Source: Geotalea toluenoxydans JCM 15764
GTDB taxonomy: Bacteria; Desulfobacterota; Desulfuromonadia; Geobacterales; Geobacteraceae
Assembly: GCF_001311985.1 (NCBI RefSeq)
Contig: NZ_BBCJ01000027.1
Span: forward strand, 1 to 64,000
DNA: 64,000 bases
Reading direction: 5' to 3'
Position 1 is the stretch's first letter, and the number at the start of each line of letters is the position of its first letter. The notes beneath the pieces were generated by a model. It saw only the letters and a program-made list of their open reading frames with translations, had not been told where the DNA came from and made no database searches. Made by a program: the position numbers and the translations under genes. Below are positions 10,137 through 20,291 of this stretch, one piece after another.

Positions 10137-10326
10137 CGAAATTGTACAGTGTCCTGTTTTGAGACAGCAAGGCCACGTACCCCTTCCGTCCTCCTTTTTT
10201 ATAGTTACCACGGGCGTTTGCCCTTCTTTGCCATCCTTTCTGCTGTAGTGAAACTGTACACCTCCCATTGGTCCATTACCGCCCCAGCTTTTCCTTTTGA
10301 ATTTCAACCAGCCGATCCATAAGAGT
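10133..10326 (-). mobile_element. Possible insertion-sequence relic (no transposase)
   Basis: Two near-identical 16-nt sequences lie 97 nt apart in the same orientation: minus-strand TGTACAGTTTCACTAC (10260-10245) and TGTACAATTTCGCTAC (10148-10133). Multiple spaced copies of a TGTACA-type repeat at an end are typical of IS21-family termini. No transposase gene remains; only a short minus-strand frame (MDRLVEIQKEKLGR, about 10320-10276) could be its trace. The assignment is tentative. Apart from this and the putative promoter, the gap between 10136 and 10398 holds no gene. Confidence 0.3.
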
Positions 10327-10348
10327 TTTGCAGATTAAATCCCCTGTG

Positions 10349-10364
10349 AGGCATGGTCTGTGCT
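10349..10364 (+). promoter_or_regulatory. Candidate sigma-54 promoter before the response regulator
   Basis: AGGCATGGTCTGTGCT has GG at 10350-10351 and GC at 10362-10363, the exact 12-nt register of -24/-12 promoters, with GGCA at -24. The -12 part (TGTGCT) is imperfect. It lies about 35 nt upstream of the start at 10398 and just downstream of a sigma-54 activator gene, which makes control by that activator plausible. Confidence 0.3.
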
Positions 10365-10397
10365 CTGCCTTCTTGCACTTTTTTAAGCGGAGGCCGT

Positions 10398-10799
10398 ATG
10401 AACAGCAAGTTATTGAAGAAAATTCTTATTGTGGATGATGAGCAGTCAATCCTGAAGAGCCTTTCCTATGCCCTGAAGACGGATGGTGTGGAGGTTTTAG
10501 CCTGCAGCGAAATCGAGCAGGCCGAAGAAGCCCTGGAAAGTACCCGCTTCGACCTGGTGATAACCGATATCCGCATGTCGGGTGTCAACGGCATCGAGGG
10601 GCTGGAGCTTCTGACCTATGTTCGTGACCGTTACCACTCGGAAGTGATCATCATGACCGGCTACGGTACGGAGGAAATGGAGGCGGAGGCCTACAGGCGC
10701 GGAGCCCTGTGTTATTTCAGAAAACCGGTGGATTTGGGCGACCTGGTGAAAAAGGTAGCCGAAATCGGCATCCCGGTCAAAAATACCTTTACTGGCTGA
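10398..10799 (+). CDS. Single-domain response regulator
   Basis: 133-aa stand-alone receiver domain, starting at ATG 10398 after GGAGG. Acidic pocket residues are in ILIVDDEQS, the phospho-acceptor Asp is in VITDIRMSG, Thr is in IIMTGYG and Lys in FRKPVDL. There is no output domain. The YGTEE/RRGALCYFRKP region resembles receivers of NtrC-type regulators. It is separated by 47 nt from cheY and probably opens the chemosensory transcription unit. It could act as a phosphate sink or as the diffusible output of the kinase-activator pair to its left. Confidence 0.82.
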   Translation: MNSKLLKKILIVDDEQSILKSLSYALKTDGVEVLACSEIEQAEEALESTRFDLVITDIRMSGVNGIEGLELLTYVRDRYHSEVIIMTGYGTEEMEAEAYRRGALCYFRKPVDLGDLVKKVAEIGIPVKNTFTG

Positions 10800-10846
10800 T
10801 CAGATGCTTTACCCCATTCAAAAATCAAAAGTGACAAGAGGTTCCC

Positions 10847-11230
10847 ATGCTCAGCAAAATTCTTTTAGTCGATGATTCCTCTCTGATTCACCAGATGTAC
10901 CGCCTGGTATTATCTCGCTACAACTGTGATCTAGTGGATGCAATGAACGGTCAGGAAGCCCTGGACAAGCTTGCCGAGGATAAGGACATTCAGCTGATAC
11001 TCCTGGATATCAACATGCCGGTCATGAACGGCGTTCAATTCCTGGAAAAGGCCTCGGCCCTGGGGATCGCCAGCCGGATACCCATCATCGTCATCAGCAC
11101 CGAAGGGAAAGAAGAGGATACCATTCGCTGCCTGAAGATGGGGGCGAAGGCCTATCTAAGAAAACCCTTCAACCCGTCGGACCTCCACGGACTGATTGAC
11201 AAGATCATTCCCGATGCGGTCGCCGCCTGA
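10847..11230 (+). CDS. cheY: CheY-like response regulator
   Basis: 127-aa receiver. The residues expected of CheY are present: paired acidic residues in ILLVDDSS, phospho-acceptor Asp in LILLDINMPVMNG, Ser in VISTEGKEED and Lys in YLRKPFNP. It lies directly upstream of cheA (21-nt gap), so it is the likely phosphorylation target of that kinase. In E. coli this protein moves to the flagellar motor; whether the target here is a motor or another process cannot be seen. Confidence 0.85.
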   Translation: MLSKILLVDDSSLIHQMYRLVLSRYNCDLVDAMNGQEALDKLAEDKDIQLILLDINMPVMNGVQFLEKASALGIASRIPIIVISTEGKEEDTIRCLKMGAKAYLRKPFNPSDLHGLIDKIIPDAVAA

Positions 11231-11251
11231 CAATTCATGGACATGGAGTGA

Positions 11252-12922
11252 ATGGTGAACAATACAGTAGATTTGTCGGTACTGCTGGCCGATTTCGTCG
11301 AGGACACAACAGGACACCTGGATGCGGTGGAAAATGCGCTGCTGGAGCTTGAGAAGCAATATGGCCGGGGTGTCACCGATGAAGCGCTTGTTACCCAGAT
11401 CCTGGGAAATCTGCATACGATCAAGGGCAATTCGGGGATGATGGGGCTCGGCAGCATTCAGCAGTTAGTTCACAAGCTAGAGGCGGCCTTCAAGCAGGTT
11501 TTGGAGAGGAATATCCACCTTACCAACGGCTTCTTCGAAGCCATCTTTGCTGCCCTCAACAACATCCGGGAGTCACTGGCAAAACTGGTGGAGAATCCTG
11601 CATACCAGGCCGATTTCAGTGACATTACCATGCTGGTGGAATATGTTTCCAGCGGAGCGGTGGAGAATGAAGGGTTCATGGCCCCGGCGGACAAGAAAGA
11701 GGATAGCAGTTACATCAGCCAGAAAAGCAGTACCCTGAAGGTAAATTTCGAGAAACTGGACGATCTGCTCAACCTGGTGGGCGAACTGGTAATCCACCGC
11801 ACCGGCCTTCTTGCCCTGGAGTCTCGCATCAGGGAGATCAATGACAAATCACTGGTGGAGGCGTTCACGGAATCGAGCCAGCTGATCGGCGATACTGCGG
11901 CGCAACTGAGGGAAGCCATCATGAAGGCGCGGATGCTGCCGGTAAAGGTGGTCTTCCAGCGGTTCAACCGCCTGGTTCGAGATCTGTGCCAGCGCCACGA
12001 CAAAGAGGTGAACCTGGTTTTTATCGGCGAAGATACTGAACTGGACAAGACCGTTATCGATGAGATAGGGGAGCCGCTTCTTCACCTGATCCGCAATGCG
12101 GTGGATCATGGCCTGGAAAGCCCCGAAGTGCGCAGGCGGAGCGGTAAACCTGCCAAGGGCATCCTCACGCTACGGGCACGTCACGAAAACAATCATATGG
12201 TCATATCCGTTGAGGACGATGGGAATGGCATCTCTCCGGAAAGATTGAGGAATGCGGCAGTCAGCAAGGGGCTGATCGACAGCCAGCAGGCACGCGCACT
12301 GTCGGATCATGAAGCGCTGCAGCTGATTTTCATGCCGGGATTTTCCACCAAGGAAGAGGTTACCGAGACCTCGGGGCGCGGTATCGGCCTGGACGTGGTC
12401 AAGAATATTGTCGCTTCCTTCAATGGCATGATCGATATCGAGAGCACCATGGGGGTCGGCACCACCTTTACCATCAAGCTGCCGCTCACACTTGCCATAA
12501 TCACGTCGCTGATGGTGGAGGTGTCCGGTGATACTTACGCCATTCCCCTTTCGGGTGTGCTGGAGAGCATCAAGGTTGACAGGGGTGATATTCATGAGGT
12601 GGCGGACGGTGAGGTGATACAGCTGCGGGACCGGCTCCTCCCCCTGGTACGCGTCGGCAGTTTCTTCGGGCTTCCCCAGTTAAAGCAGGAAGAGACGGAA
12701 TATGTGGTCGTTGTCGGCAGCGGGGAGCGTCGGGGTGGTCTCGTGGTCGACCGGCTGATCGGCCAGCAGGAGATCGTCATCAAGGCCATGGACGATTATC
12801 TGGGCGCACTGCCCGGCATTGCCGGGGGGACCATTCTTGGCGATGGCAAGATAGCGCTCATCTTTGACATCGCGTCGCTTATGGGCAAGGCAAAAGGAGG
12901 GAGAATCGATGCAGGGAAATGA
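11252..12922 (+). CDS. cheA: Chemotaxis histidine kinase CheA without P2 domain
   Basis: Cytoplasmic kinase that couples receptors to CheY and CheB. 556 aa. The Hpt (P1) domain covers about 1-115, with phosphorylated His55 in LGNLHTIKGNSGMMG. After a linker of only about 40 residues comes the dimerisation domain (LDDLLNLVGELVIHRTG). The ATPase domain (P4) has HLIRNAVDHGLE, VEDDGNGI and GRGIGLDVV. The C-terminal CheW-like P5 domain begins near residue 420 (LMVEVSGDTYAIPLSGV). There is no room for a P2 response-regulator docking domain. It overlaps cheW by 14 nt, which implies translational coupling. The frame is intact. Confidence 0.92.
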   Translation: MVNNTVDLSVLLADFVEDTTGHLDAVENALLELEKQYGRGVTDEALVTQILGNLHTIKGNSGMMGLGSIQQLVHKLEAAFKQVLERNIHLTNGFFEAIFAALNNIRESLAKLVENPAYQADFSDITMLVEYVSSGAVENEGFMAPADKKEDSSYISQKSSTLKVNFEKLDDLLNLVGELVIHRTGLLALESRIREINDKSLVEAFTESSQLIGDTAAQLREAIMKARMLPVKVVFQRFNRLVRDLCQRHDKEVNLVFIGEDTELDKTVIDEIGEPLLHLIRNAVDHGLESPEVRRRSGKPAKGILTLRARHENNHMVISVEDDGNGISPERLRNAAVSKGLIDSQQARALSDHEALQLIFMPGFSTKEEVTETSGRGIGLDVVKNIVASFNGMIDIESTMGVGTTFTIKLPLTLAIITSLMVEVSGDTYAIPLSGVLESIKVDRGDIHEVADGEVIQLRDRLLPLVRVGSFFGLPQLKQEETEYVVVVGSGERRGGLVVDRLIGQQEIVIKAMDDYLGALPGIAGGTILGDGKIALIFDIASLMGKAKGGRIDAGK

Positions 12923-13475
12923 CACGAAAACACTGCCGTCTTCGGGACTGGCTGAAGACATCCTGGCCCAGTACATGGACAAGGCGCAAAGGTCGCTGGA
13001 TTCGGATCTGGTCGTGGCTGCCGCACAACAGGAGGACCTGCTCCACCACCTGGTCACCTTCAGGCTGGGGCGGGAGGAATACGGCGTCGATATCAGCTCT
13101 GTCCAGGAAATCATCCGTGCTACGGACATTACCCAGGTGCCGGGTGCACCCTCCCATGTGCGGGGGGTCATCAACCTGCGGGGCAAGATCATTCCGGTGG
13201 TGGACCTGCGCACACGCTTCGGCATGGCGGAGGTGGAGGATTCGGAAGAGCAGCGGATCATCGTCATCGATATAAGGAACAAAAGGCTCGGCATGCTGGT
13301 AGACGGTGTTTCCCAGGTGCTCAAGCTTTCCGCTTCCGTTATCGAGGAGATTCCCGAAGAGGCAATCAGTGTCGATCAGAACTATATCAAAGGGGTGGGA
13401 AAACTGGACGGCCGGCTGATCATCATCCTCGACCTGAATCGTTCGCTCTTACTTACCGATGGCGCTGCAATTTAA
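12909..13475 (+). CDS. cheW: Chemotaxis coupling protein CheW
   Basis: Scaffold linking receptors to CheA. 188 aa from ATG 12909. An N-terminal extension of about 45 residues precedes the CheW fold (HLVTFRLGREEYGVDISSVQ to about residue 182), with the conserved NLRGKIIPVVDLR strand and GMLVDGVSQVLKL. The extension is absent from short CheW proteins and has no motif I recognise. The gene is intact and begins inside the end of cheA. Confidence 0.9.
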   Translation: MQGNDTKTLPSSGLAEDILAQYMDKAQRSLDSDLVVAAAQQEDLLHHLVTFRLGREEYGVDISSVQEIIRATDITQVPGAPSHVRGVINLRGKIIPVVDLRTRFGMAEVEDSEEQRIIVIDIRNKRLGMLVDGVSQVLKLSASVIEEIPEEAISVDQNYIKGVGKLDGRLIIILDLNRSLLLTDGAAI

Positions 13476-13515
13476 ATCATTTTCGAATAGTCACATGGGG
13501 AAAAAAGGGAGGTAT

Positions 13516-15821
13516 ATGATGTTGGCAAACATGAGAATCGGAGTCAGGTTGGGATTGGGCTTTCTGCTGTTGCTGATGCTGATGATTATTGTCGGCGGGG
13601 TGGGTTACTGGGGAGTCAAGACCAGTACCGGCGCCACTATCAGGATGCTGCAGACAGACTCCGAGATTGCTGAAAATTCAGCCAGGGCCAGGGCAGACGT
13701 ACTTGCCTTGCGCCGCTTCGAGAAGGACTTGTTCCTTAATGTGAAGGACAATGCAAAGGTCGCTGAATACAAGGGAAAATGGAAGGATGTGCAGGAACAT
13801 CTGGCTGCTCGCATAGCTGATCTGGAGAAGGTGGCAAGCTCGAACAAGGATAAGGATGCTGTAAAAAGCATGAAGAGTGACATGGCTGAGTATGACAAGG
13901 GGATGGCCGGTGTCATGGCATGATAGCCGCCGGACAGGTGAATACGCCGGAGGAGGGTAATAAGGCGATATCTGATTTTAAAGAGCCGATTCACAAGTTG
14001 GAAGCAGTGTCTACTGAACTGGCCCAACAGGGCATTGAGCGCATGCAATCCATGCAAAAGGTGATGATGGAGCTTGCCCGGCAGACGGTATTGATCATCG
14101 TGATCTGCATCATTGTGGCACTCTGTTTAAGCGTTCTGACCGGCCTTTTGCTGACCAGAAGTATCACCGGACCCCTGAGCATCGCCGTTGACACTGCCAA
14201 CCGACTTGCCGCAGGCGATCTAACGGCGACAATACAGGTGAAATCAAGGGATGAGGTGGGTCAGTTCATGGCGGCCATGAACACCATGACCGAAAGCCTG
14301 CGCAATATGATCGGCAAGATAATGACAAGCTCAGATCAGGTGGCCTCAGCTGCCAACCAGATCTCAGCCGGCTCCGACCAGCTGACAAAGGCAGCCCACA
14401 GCCAGGCATCGGCGGCCGAGGAAACCTCCAGCACCATGGTGCAGATGGCGGCCTCCATCCAGACGGTGGCGGGCAATGCCGATTCCCTGGCCAGCAACGC
14501 CGATGAGGTGGCATCCACGGTTCAGGAGTTGGGGGCGACCAGCGAGCAGCTGGCCAAGGGGGCGGAAGTCATGTCTTCCTCTGTCGCCGAGACTTCCGCA
14601 ACCATCGAGCAGATGACCGTTTCCATCGACAAAGTGGCGCAGAATGCCGAGGAGCTGGCTTCATCCGTGGCGGAAACTTCTTCCACCATAGAGCAGATGA
14701 CGGTATCCATAGACCAGGTTGCCGGCAATTCCCAGGAGCTGCAGAGCGTGGTAACGGAAACAGCAGCCATAGTGGAGCAGATGGCGGTATCGGTGGGCCA
14801 GGTGGCAAAAAATGTGGAGGAGGCTGACTCTGTGGCCAAAACGGCGGCAAAGGAAGGTTATGCGGGTAAACAGGCCGTTGAAGAGGCACTTGCTTCCATG
14901 AACAGGGTGGCAGGTGTCATCGAAAAGACCGCCGACTCCATTCTCAACCTGGACAAGCGTTCGGAAGAGATCGGCAGCATCGTCAAGGTCATTAACGAAA
15001 TTGCCGACCAGACCAACCTGCTGGCGCTCAATGCTGCCATTGAAGCCGCCCGGGCAGGGGATGCGGGCAGGGGTTTTGCCGTCGTGGCCGAAGAGGTGAG
15101 GAAGCTGGCCGAAAGAAGTGTCAATGCCACCAAGGAAATCGGCCTGGTCATCAAGCAGGTGCAGGTGGATACCAGCAATTCGGTGAAGTATGGGGAGTTG
15201 GCGTCCAAGGAAGCCAAGGCCTCCATGGAGCTTTCCAATGTGGCTGGAAATGCCCTGGTGAACATCGTCAGTAGCGTGGAGCAGACCAGTAACTTGATGA
15301 CCTCCATCTCTGCAACCGCCAACGAGCAGGCGAAGGCATCGACAGGTGCTGCAGGCGGTGGACAGGATGAGCCAGTCATCGGCTCTCGTTGCAAATGCTG
15401 CAAAGGAGCAGGCACTTGGAGGACGTCAGATCAGGACGGCCGTGGAAAGGATGAACAACCTCACCCAGGAAGTAACCGGAGCCACCAAGGAACAGACACA
15501 GGGGAGTCGTCAGATCAGGGTGGCGGTGGAGAACATGAATCATGTCACCGGCCAGGTGGCGATTGCCACAAAGGAACAGGCCCTTTCCGCACGCCAGATT
15601 GCCGATGCCATAACGGTCATGAACAGCATGACCCAGTCGGTTGCCAATGCCACGGCGGAACAGAAGAAAGGGGGCGAGATGGTGGTTGCGGCTGTGGAGA
15701 ACATCAACGACATCACCCGCGAAAATCTGTCTTCGGTGGAGCAGCTCTCCAAAGCGGCCCAGAACCTTTCGGCACAGGCGGTTGACCTGGCTGGCTGGTG
15801 GCTGAGTTCAAGGTCAACTGA
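13516..15821 (+). CDS. Methyl-accepting chemotaxis protein with repeat-extended arms
   Basis: Transmembrane chemoreceptor, about 769 aa after repair. TM1 is near residues 12-35, followed by a periplasmic four-helix-type sensor domain of about 160 residues, TM2 ([18 protein letters not shown]) and a HAMP domain. The cytoplasmic hairpin has the signalling tip [20 protein letters not shown]. Both arms contain tandem 28-residue (four-heptad) repeats: TVSID..V...EEL.SSVAETS.TIEQM in the descending arm and ATKEQ..G.RQI..AV..MN.VT in the ascending arm. Frame breaks lie near 13920 (missing A), 15345 and 15800 (missing T); the repaired end is [11 protein letters not shown]. It starts 40 nt after cheW and ends 5 nt before cheR. 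Confidence 0.88.
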
Positions 15822-15826
15822 GAAAG

Positions 15827-16728
15827 ATGGTGAATACTGCGTTTATTGCCATTGAGAAGTTCATCCGTGACCGGAGCATGCTTTACTTCAAGGGAAACAA
15901 GAGGCAGGTTCTCAAGGCCAGGCTGGAGGAGCGCGTGGCTTTTCTGGGCCTGCCGGACCTGGCCTCCTACCTTGATTTTCTGCAGAGTTCCGGCAGTGAG
16001 GAATCTACTCTCATGGATCTGATTACCACCAACGAGACCTTCTTTTTCAGAAACGGCTCCCAATTCGATTATCTGATGAAGAATATCATCCCGGCTATGG
16101 AAATAAAGAGGGGGATGCAAGTCATAAGTTCCTGGGGAAAGCAGAATCGACCCCTTCTGCTTCCATCATGAAAATCAGGGTACTCTGCGCGGGCTGCTCC
16201 ACCGGAGAAGAGCCCTATTCCATTGCCATGGCTCTGCTTGAATCCCTGCGCTATCCAAAGGCATGGGACGTGGAGATCCTTGCCGGCGATCTGAGCCCGG
16301 CCTGTCTGAAAAAGGCGGAAACGGGCTTTTATGAGGAAGAACGGTTGAAGGGATTGCCGCCGGCATTTCGCGAGAAGTACCTGGAATGGATTGACGGCGG
16401 TGCCATGGTTCGGGAAGAGGTGAAGAAACTGATCCGCTTTTTTCCGCTCAACCTGCTTGGGGTTGTCAATGGCGAGTCTCTGCCGATGGAAAGCGGCTTC
16501 AGTGGTTTTGATTTCATATTCTGCAGAAATGTGATGATCTATTTTTCGATCGATACCCAGCAGCGCCTGGTAAATTCCCTGTACAACCTGCTGTTGCCGG
16601 GCGGGTTCCTCTTTACCGGTGATGCGGAGGCGCTGCATATTTACGATCACGGGTTTCAGACGGTTAATGATGCTGAATGCCTGATTTATACGAGAGTGGA
16701 GAAAAATGGACATGGCAAAGCCGCTTGA
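15827..16728 (+). CDS. cheR: Chemotaxis protein methyltransferase CheR
   Basis: Transfers methyl groups from SAM to glutamates of the receptor. About 300 aa. The N-terminal helical domain includes SLMDLITTNETFFFR-type residues (here LMDLITTNETFFFRNGSQF). The Rossmann part has RVLCAGCSTGEEPYSIAMAL (motif I), FDFIFCRNVMIYFS and GGFLFTGDAEAL. One frame break near 16150 separates the two domains; expected text there is the RVWSAACSTGEE-type junction. No C-terminal pentapeptide-binding insertion is evident. It overlaps the next gene by 23 nt. Confidence 0.88.
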
Positions 16729-18943
16729 GGGTAAAAAGCCGATGGATTCCTGCCTGGCCGACAAATCTGTCGAAGATTTGCTGCTGCTTGTGGGGGATCA
16801 GGATCTGGGATTCAGGGTTGAGGCAATGAATCAGGCACTTTCCATTGGCTTTCCGGAAATTTATCCAGTGCTGGAAAGGGCGGTGAGAAACGATGGTAAT
16901 GCCGATCTCAGGAACGGGGCAATGGAAGTCCTGGTCAGATTCGGCCGGCAGGCGGTTCCTGCCCTGATTGCCCTTTTGCGGGATGCGGATGAGGAAGTGA
17001 GGAATTTCAGCGCGGTAATGCTCGGGGATATCGCCAGTCGCGAGGCCCTTTACCCATTGATCGAAGCTTTACGGGATCCGGATATCAATGTCAGTCATGC
17101 TGCAGCCGAGGCACTGGGAAAAATCGGTGACGATGCCGCTTTGCTGCCCCTCATCCAGTTGCTGGAAGGGGATTTCTGGCTGCAATATCCTGCCGTGGTC
17201 GCCATGGGAGAAATGGCGGACAGCCGCGCAGTACCCCACCTGATACCTCTCCTTGACCATGAATTGTTGATGGAACCGGTACTGAAGGCTCTGGGCCAGA
17301 TTGGCGATGCAGGGCACTGCCCCATTTGCTGAAAGTTCTTTGTGACGATCCGGCGAAGCATATTGCTGCAGCTGCCGGGGCCATTGTTGCCGTTGTCGAG
17401 AAGGGAGACGCGGTTGCAAAGGACCACCTGGTGTCGTCCATTACCAGGCGAGGCATTGAAAACCTGTTGCGGCATATTTCCAGCGGAGACGGTGATGGCA
17501 AGGTGGCCGCTGTGGCATTGTTGGGGCTTGTGGGCGATAAGGCTGCAATCCCGACACTATTGAGGCTCCTGGAAGAGCACGATTATGAGGAAGTCGTGAA
17601 AAAAGCCATCACCGGCATGGCCTTTGCCGCCACTACCCTTGAGGAAGGACTGCTTCGCAACAGCCAGAAGGTCCAGGCGGTAGTCCTGTGTCTGTTGCGC
17701 AATCTGAACGGCAAGGTTTCGGTGGATCACCTGCTGTCCCTCTTTCACCAAGGCTCTCCCGAGGTCCAGCTGGAGGTGCTTGCTTCTCTGGCCGGCACAA
17801 CGGAGCCCGAGGTATTCAAGCTGGTGGAATCCATGCTGGAGAACGGCAGTACCGCCAACTCCATGACTGACATGGCAGCAAAGGTGATTTCGCGATTCTC
17901 TCCCGACAGGATCAGCTCTGTGCAATCATCTCTTCCAATCTGCCGATCTGCAGCAGAGAAGGGTTGCCGCCCTCGTTGCAGGCTATGCCGAAGCTGATAT
18001 CTTTACCGATCACCTGTCGGGGCTGTTTGGCGACAGGGAAGTTCTTGTCCGGCTGGAAGCGGTGAAAGCGGCCGGAAAATGGAAGAAAAAGGAGTTCTTG
18101 CCCCTGTTGGTTTCCGCACTTTCGGATGAAGAAGAACTGGTCAGGCGGGAAGCGCTGTTTTCCCTGACCGAGTACGGGGAGGCTATGCCTGTGAACCGTG
18201 TCCTGCAGCAACTTGGCAGGCAGGATGAGCGGCTCGATTATGAGATTATCATGGCCATAGGCAGAATCGGCAGGACAGAAGCTGAAATGACTCTGGTAGA
18301 CTACCTGGCAGATGGCGGCATTTCCACCCGCCTGGAATTTGCGGTCATTGAAGCCCTCGGCAAGATCGGCAGCAGAAAAGGAGGAGGATGGCAAACCCTG
18401 TCCCGATACCTTGGTCATGCCGATCCCGATATCAGGCGGCTGGCCGTCCAGGCCCTGGCAAGCATTGGGGCTGGCGAATTTGTCGAGGAAATTGCCGAAG
18501 CCACACAGGATCGGCACTGGAGTGTGCGGGCAGCGGCATTGCAGGGACTGGGAAGATCTGGCTCCGATTGTGCCATTCCTTGTATTGCCGCAGCCTTGAA
18601 AGATCCTGATGTTATGGTGAAGAAAAATGCCGTATCTGCTCTGGCAGAAACGGGAAACGGTCTTGCCGTGCCGGAACTGGCGAAATGCCTTGCCGACCCG
18701 GAACTGGTTAAATACGCCAGTGAAGCGCTTTATGAGCTGGGATCGGCTCATCTTTCCCTGCTCCATGCCCTGGCTGGAGGCAATGAACCGTTGCTGTTGC
18801 GTCAGGGAGTACTTTCCGTGATCGGCAAATTTGATGATGAGCAGAGCGTGCGAGTCCTGGCTGACCTGGTAAAAAATGACCCTGTTGAAGAGATACGGAC
18901 GGCAGCCAGTCATGCTCTTATTCTCAGAGGGGGCCGGGTCTGA
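16706..18943 (+). CDS. HEAT-repeat (PBS-lyase-type) protein of the che operon
   Basis: About 745 aa made almost wholly of HEAT-like repeats of 30-31 residues. Examples are PLIEALRDPDINVSHAAAEA, LGKIGDDAALLPLIQLLEGD and ALAETGNGLAVPELAKCLAD. Such proteins form curved solenoids that bind other proteins. It has no catalytic motif. The gene starts inside the end of cheR and is followed by cheB, so it probably works in receptor modification or scaffolding. That role is inferred from context only. At least three frame changes interrupt it (near 17310, where a G is missing, and two between about 17920 and 17960). Their sum restores the original frame. Confidence 0.8.
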
Positions 18944-18984
18944 TTGTGGCCAGGGACGAATGTCCTGGAGAAACGGGTGCCTAA

Positions 18985-19116
18985 ATGATGGGAAGCTCTG
19001 CCAAACCAGTCATGACCTCTGAAGAGTTCAGGCTTTTAAAGGATTACGTGGCGTCGAAATTTGGTCTGAAACTGGAGGCAATTATCTACCAGCTGAAAGG
19101 GAAAAATCCCACATGA
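18985..19116 (+). pseudogene. Probable remnant of a second cheR
   Basis: A 43-aa frame. Its first part, MTSEEFRLLKDYVASKFGLK, looks like the first helices of a CheR N-terminal domain, and its end, IIYQLKGKNPT, looks like the last strand of CheR. About 240 residues in between, including the SAM-binding site, are absent. Its stop overlaps the cheB start (ATGA), the coupling expected of a real cheR-cheB junction. Either the gene suffered an internal deletion or the assembly lost about 0.7 kb here. It could also be an unrelated small protein. Confidence 0.45.
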
Positions 19117-20162
19117 CTGCAAATGGGCAACGAAAAATACGGGTGTTGGTGGTCGATGATTCGGCTTCGTGAGAAGGGCCATAATCCGGATGTTCGAGAC
19201 CAGTTCGGACATCCAGGTCATTGATGTGGCCTCCAATGGAGAAATGGCCATAGATCTGATCAAATCCCTGAAACCGGACGTGGTGACCCTGGATGTGAAG
19301 ATGCCGGTTTTGGATGGTCTGTCCGCTCTGGAAAGGATCATGAAGGAATGCCCGACGCCAGTGATCATGCTCAGCTCCCTGATGGAGAAAGGGGGCGACA
19401 ACACATTGCGCGCCCTGGAACTGGGGGCAGTGGATTTTGTCGACAAATCTGCGCAGCGGCGCTATGGATATTTCCGTGCTTGCCCGGGAACTGATCTCCA
19501 AAATCAGGATGGCGGCCCAGGTGGATGTGGACAAACTCCGGGTGGGGGAGGGACGGGAGGTCTCGCCGCCGGTCCAGGTGGTGGCGGAAAAGAGGGAAAC
19601 GGAGGTCGTGCTGATCGGTACGTCCACAGGTGGGCCACCGGCATTGCAGAACATTCTGACCAGGATTCCCGCTTCTTTCCCCTGTCCCATACTGATCGTC
19701 CAGCACATGCCTGCCGGTTTCACTGCGCCATTGGCGGAACGGCTCAATCGCCTTTGTGCTGTACCTGTCAAGGAAGCGAAAAACGATGAAGCGGTAATGC
19801 CCGGCACTGTCTATATCGCTCCGGCCGGAAGTCACCTGAAGTTGAAGAGGGAGGGGAATCACCTGCGCGTTGTCCTGGATTCCCTTCCGGAGGGGACGTT
19901 GCACCGGCCCTCGGTCGATGTGCTCTTCGAATCAGCAGCAGCTGCCTGTGGCGGTAAAATCCTTTCCTTTGTCCTGACCGGAATGGGCAGGGATGGAGCC
20001 ACGGGCGCCAAAGCCGTCAAGGATGCAGGAGGCAAAGTTTTTATCGAGTCTGAGAAAACCTGCATCGTTTTCGGCATGCCCAAAGCGGTTATGGATACTG
20101 TAAATATAGACGGTGAAATTCTCCTCGACAAGGTGGCAGAGACCATGATCCGGTCCTTTTGA
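19113..20162 (+). CDS. cheB: Protein-glutamate methylesterase CheB
   Basis: Response regulator and esterase that removes receptor methyl groups. About 350 aa. The receiver domain has the phospho-acceptor Asp in VVTLDVKMPVLDG. A linker precedes the CheB esterase domain, which carries the catalytic triad: Ser in IGTSTGGPPAL, His in VQHMPAGFTAPLA, and Asp in LTGMGRDGATGAKAV. Two opposite indels fall in the receiver and linker: a T missing near 19168 (DDSAFVRRA) and one extra base near 19452 (DKSGSGAMDI). The start overlaps the cheR remnant. It is the last gene of the chemosensory operon. Confidence 0.88.
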
Positions 20163-20291
20163 CCCGGCAAACTTTTCCGGCGTTGGAATAAACCTCCGGC
20201 TCATGGGACGAGCCTCTTAGCTGTTGCGCTTTGGCTTTCTGCTGTGTTATAAAGCTCGATGCTGTCAAGGTGGTCGAAAAGAGGGTATTCC

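Noticed and set aside
17912-18913. 333-residue open frame on the minus strand opposite the HEAT-repeat gene
   Set aside because: Its reverse frame is HEAT-repeat coding sequence with regular leucine spacing; the minus-strand product has no motif.
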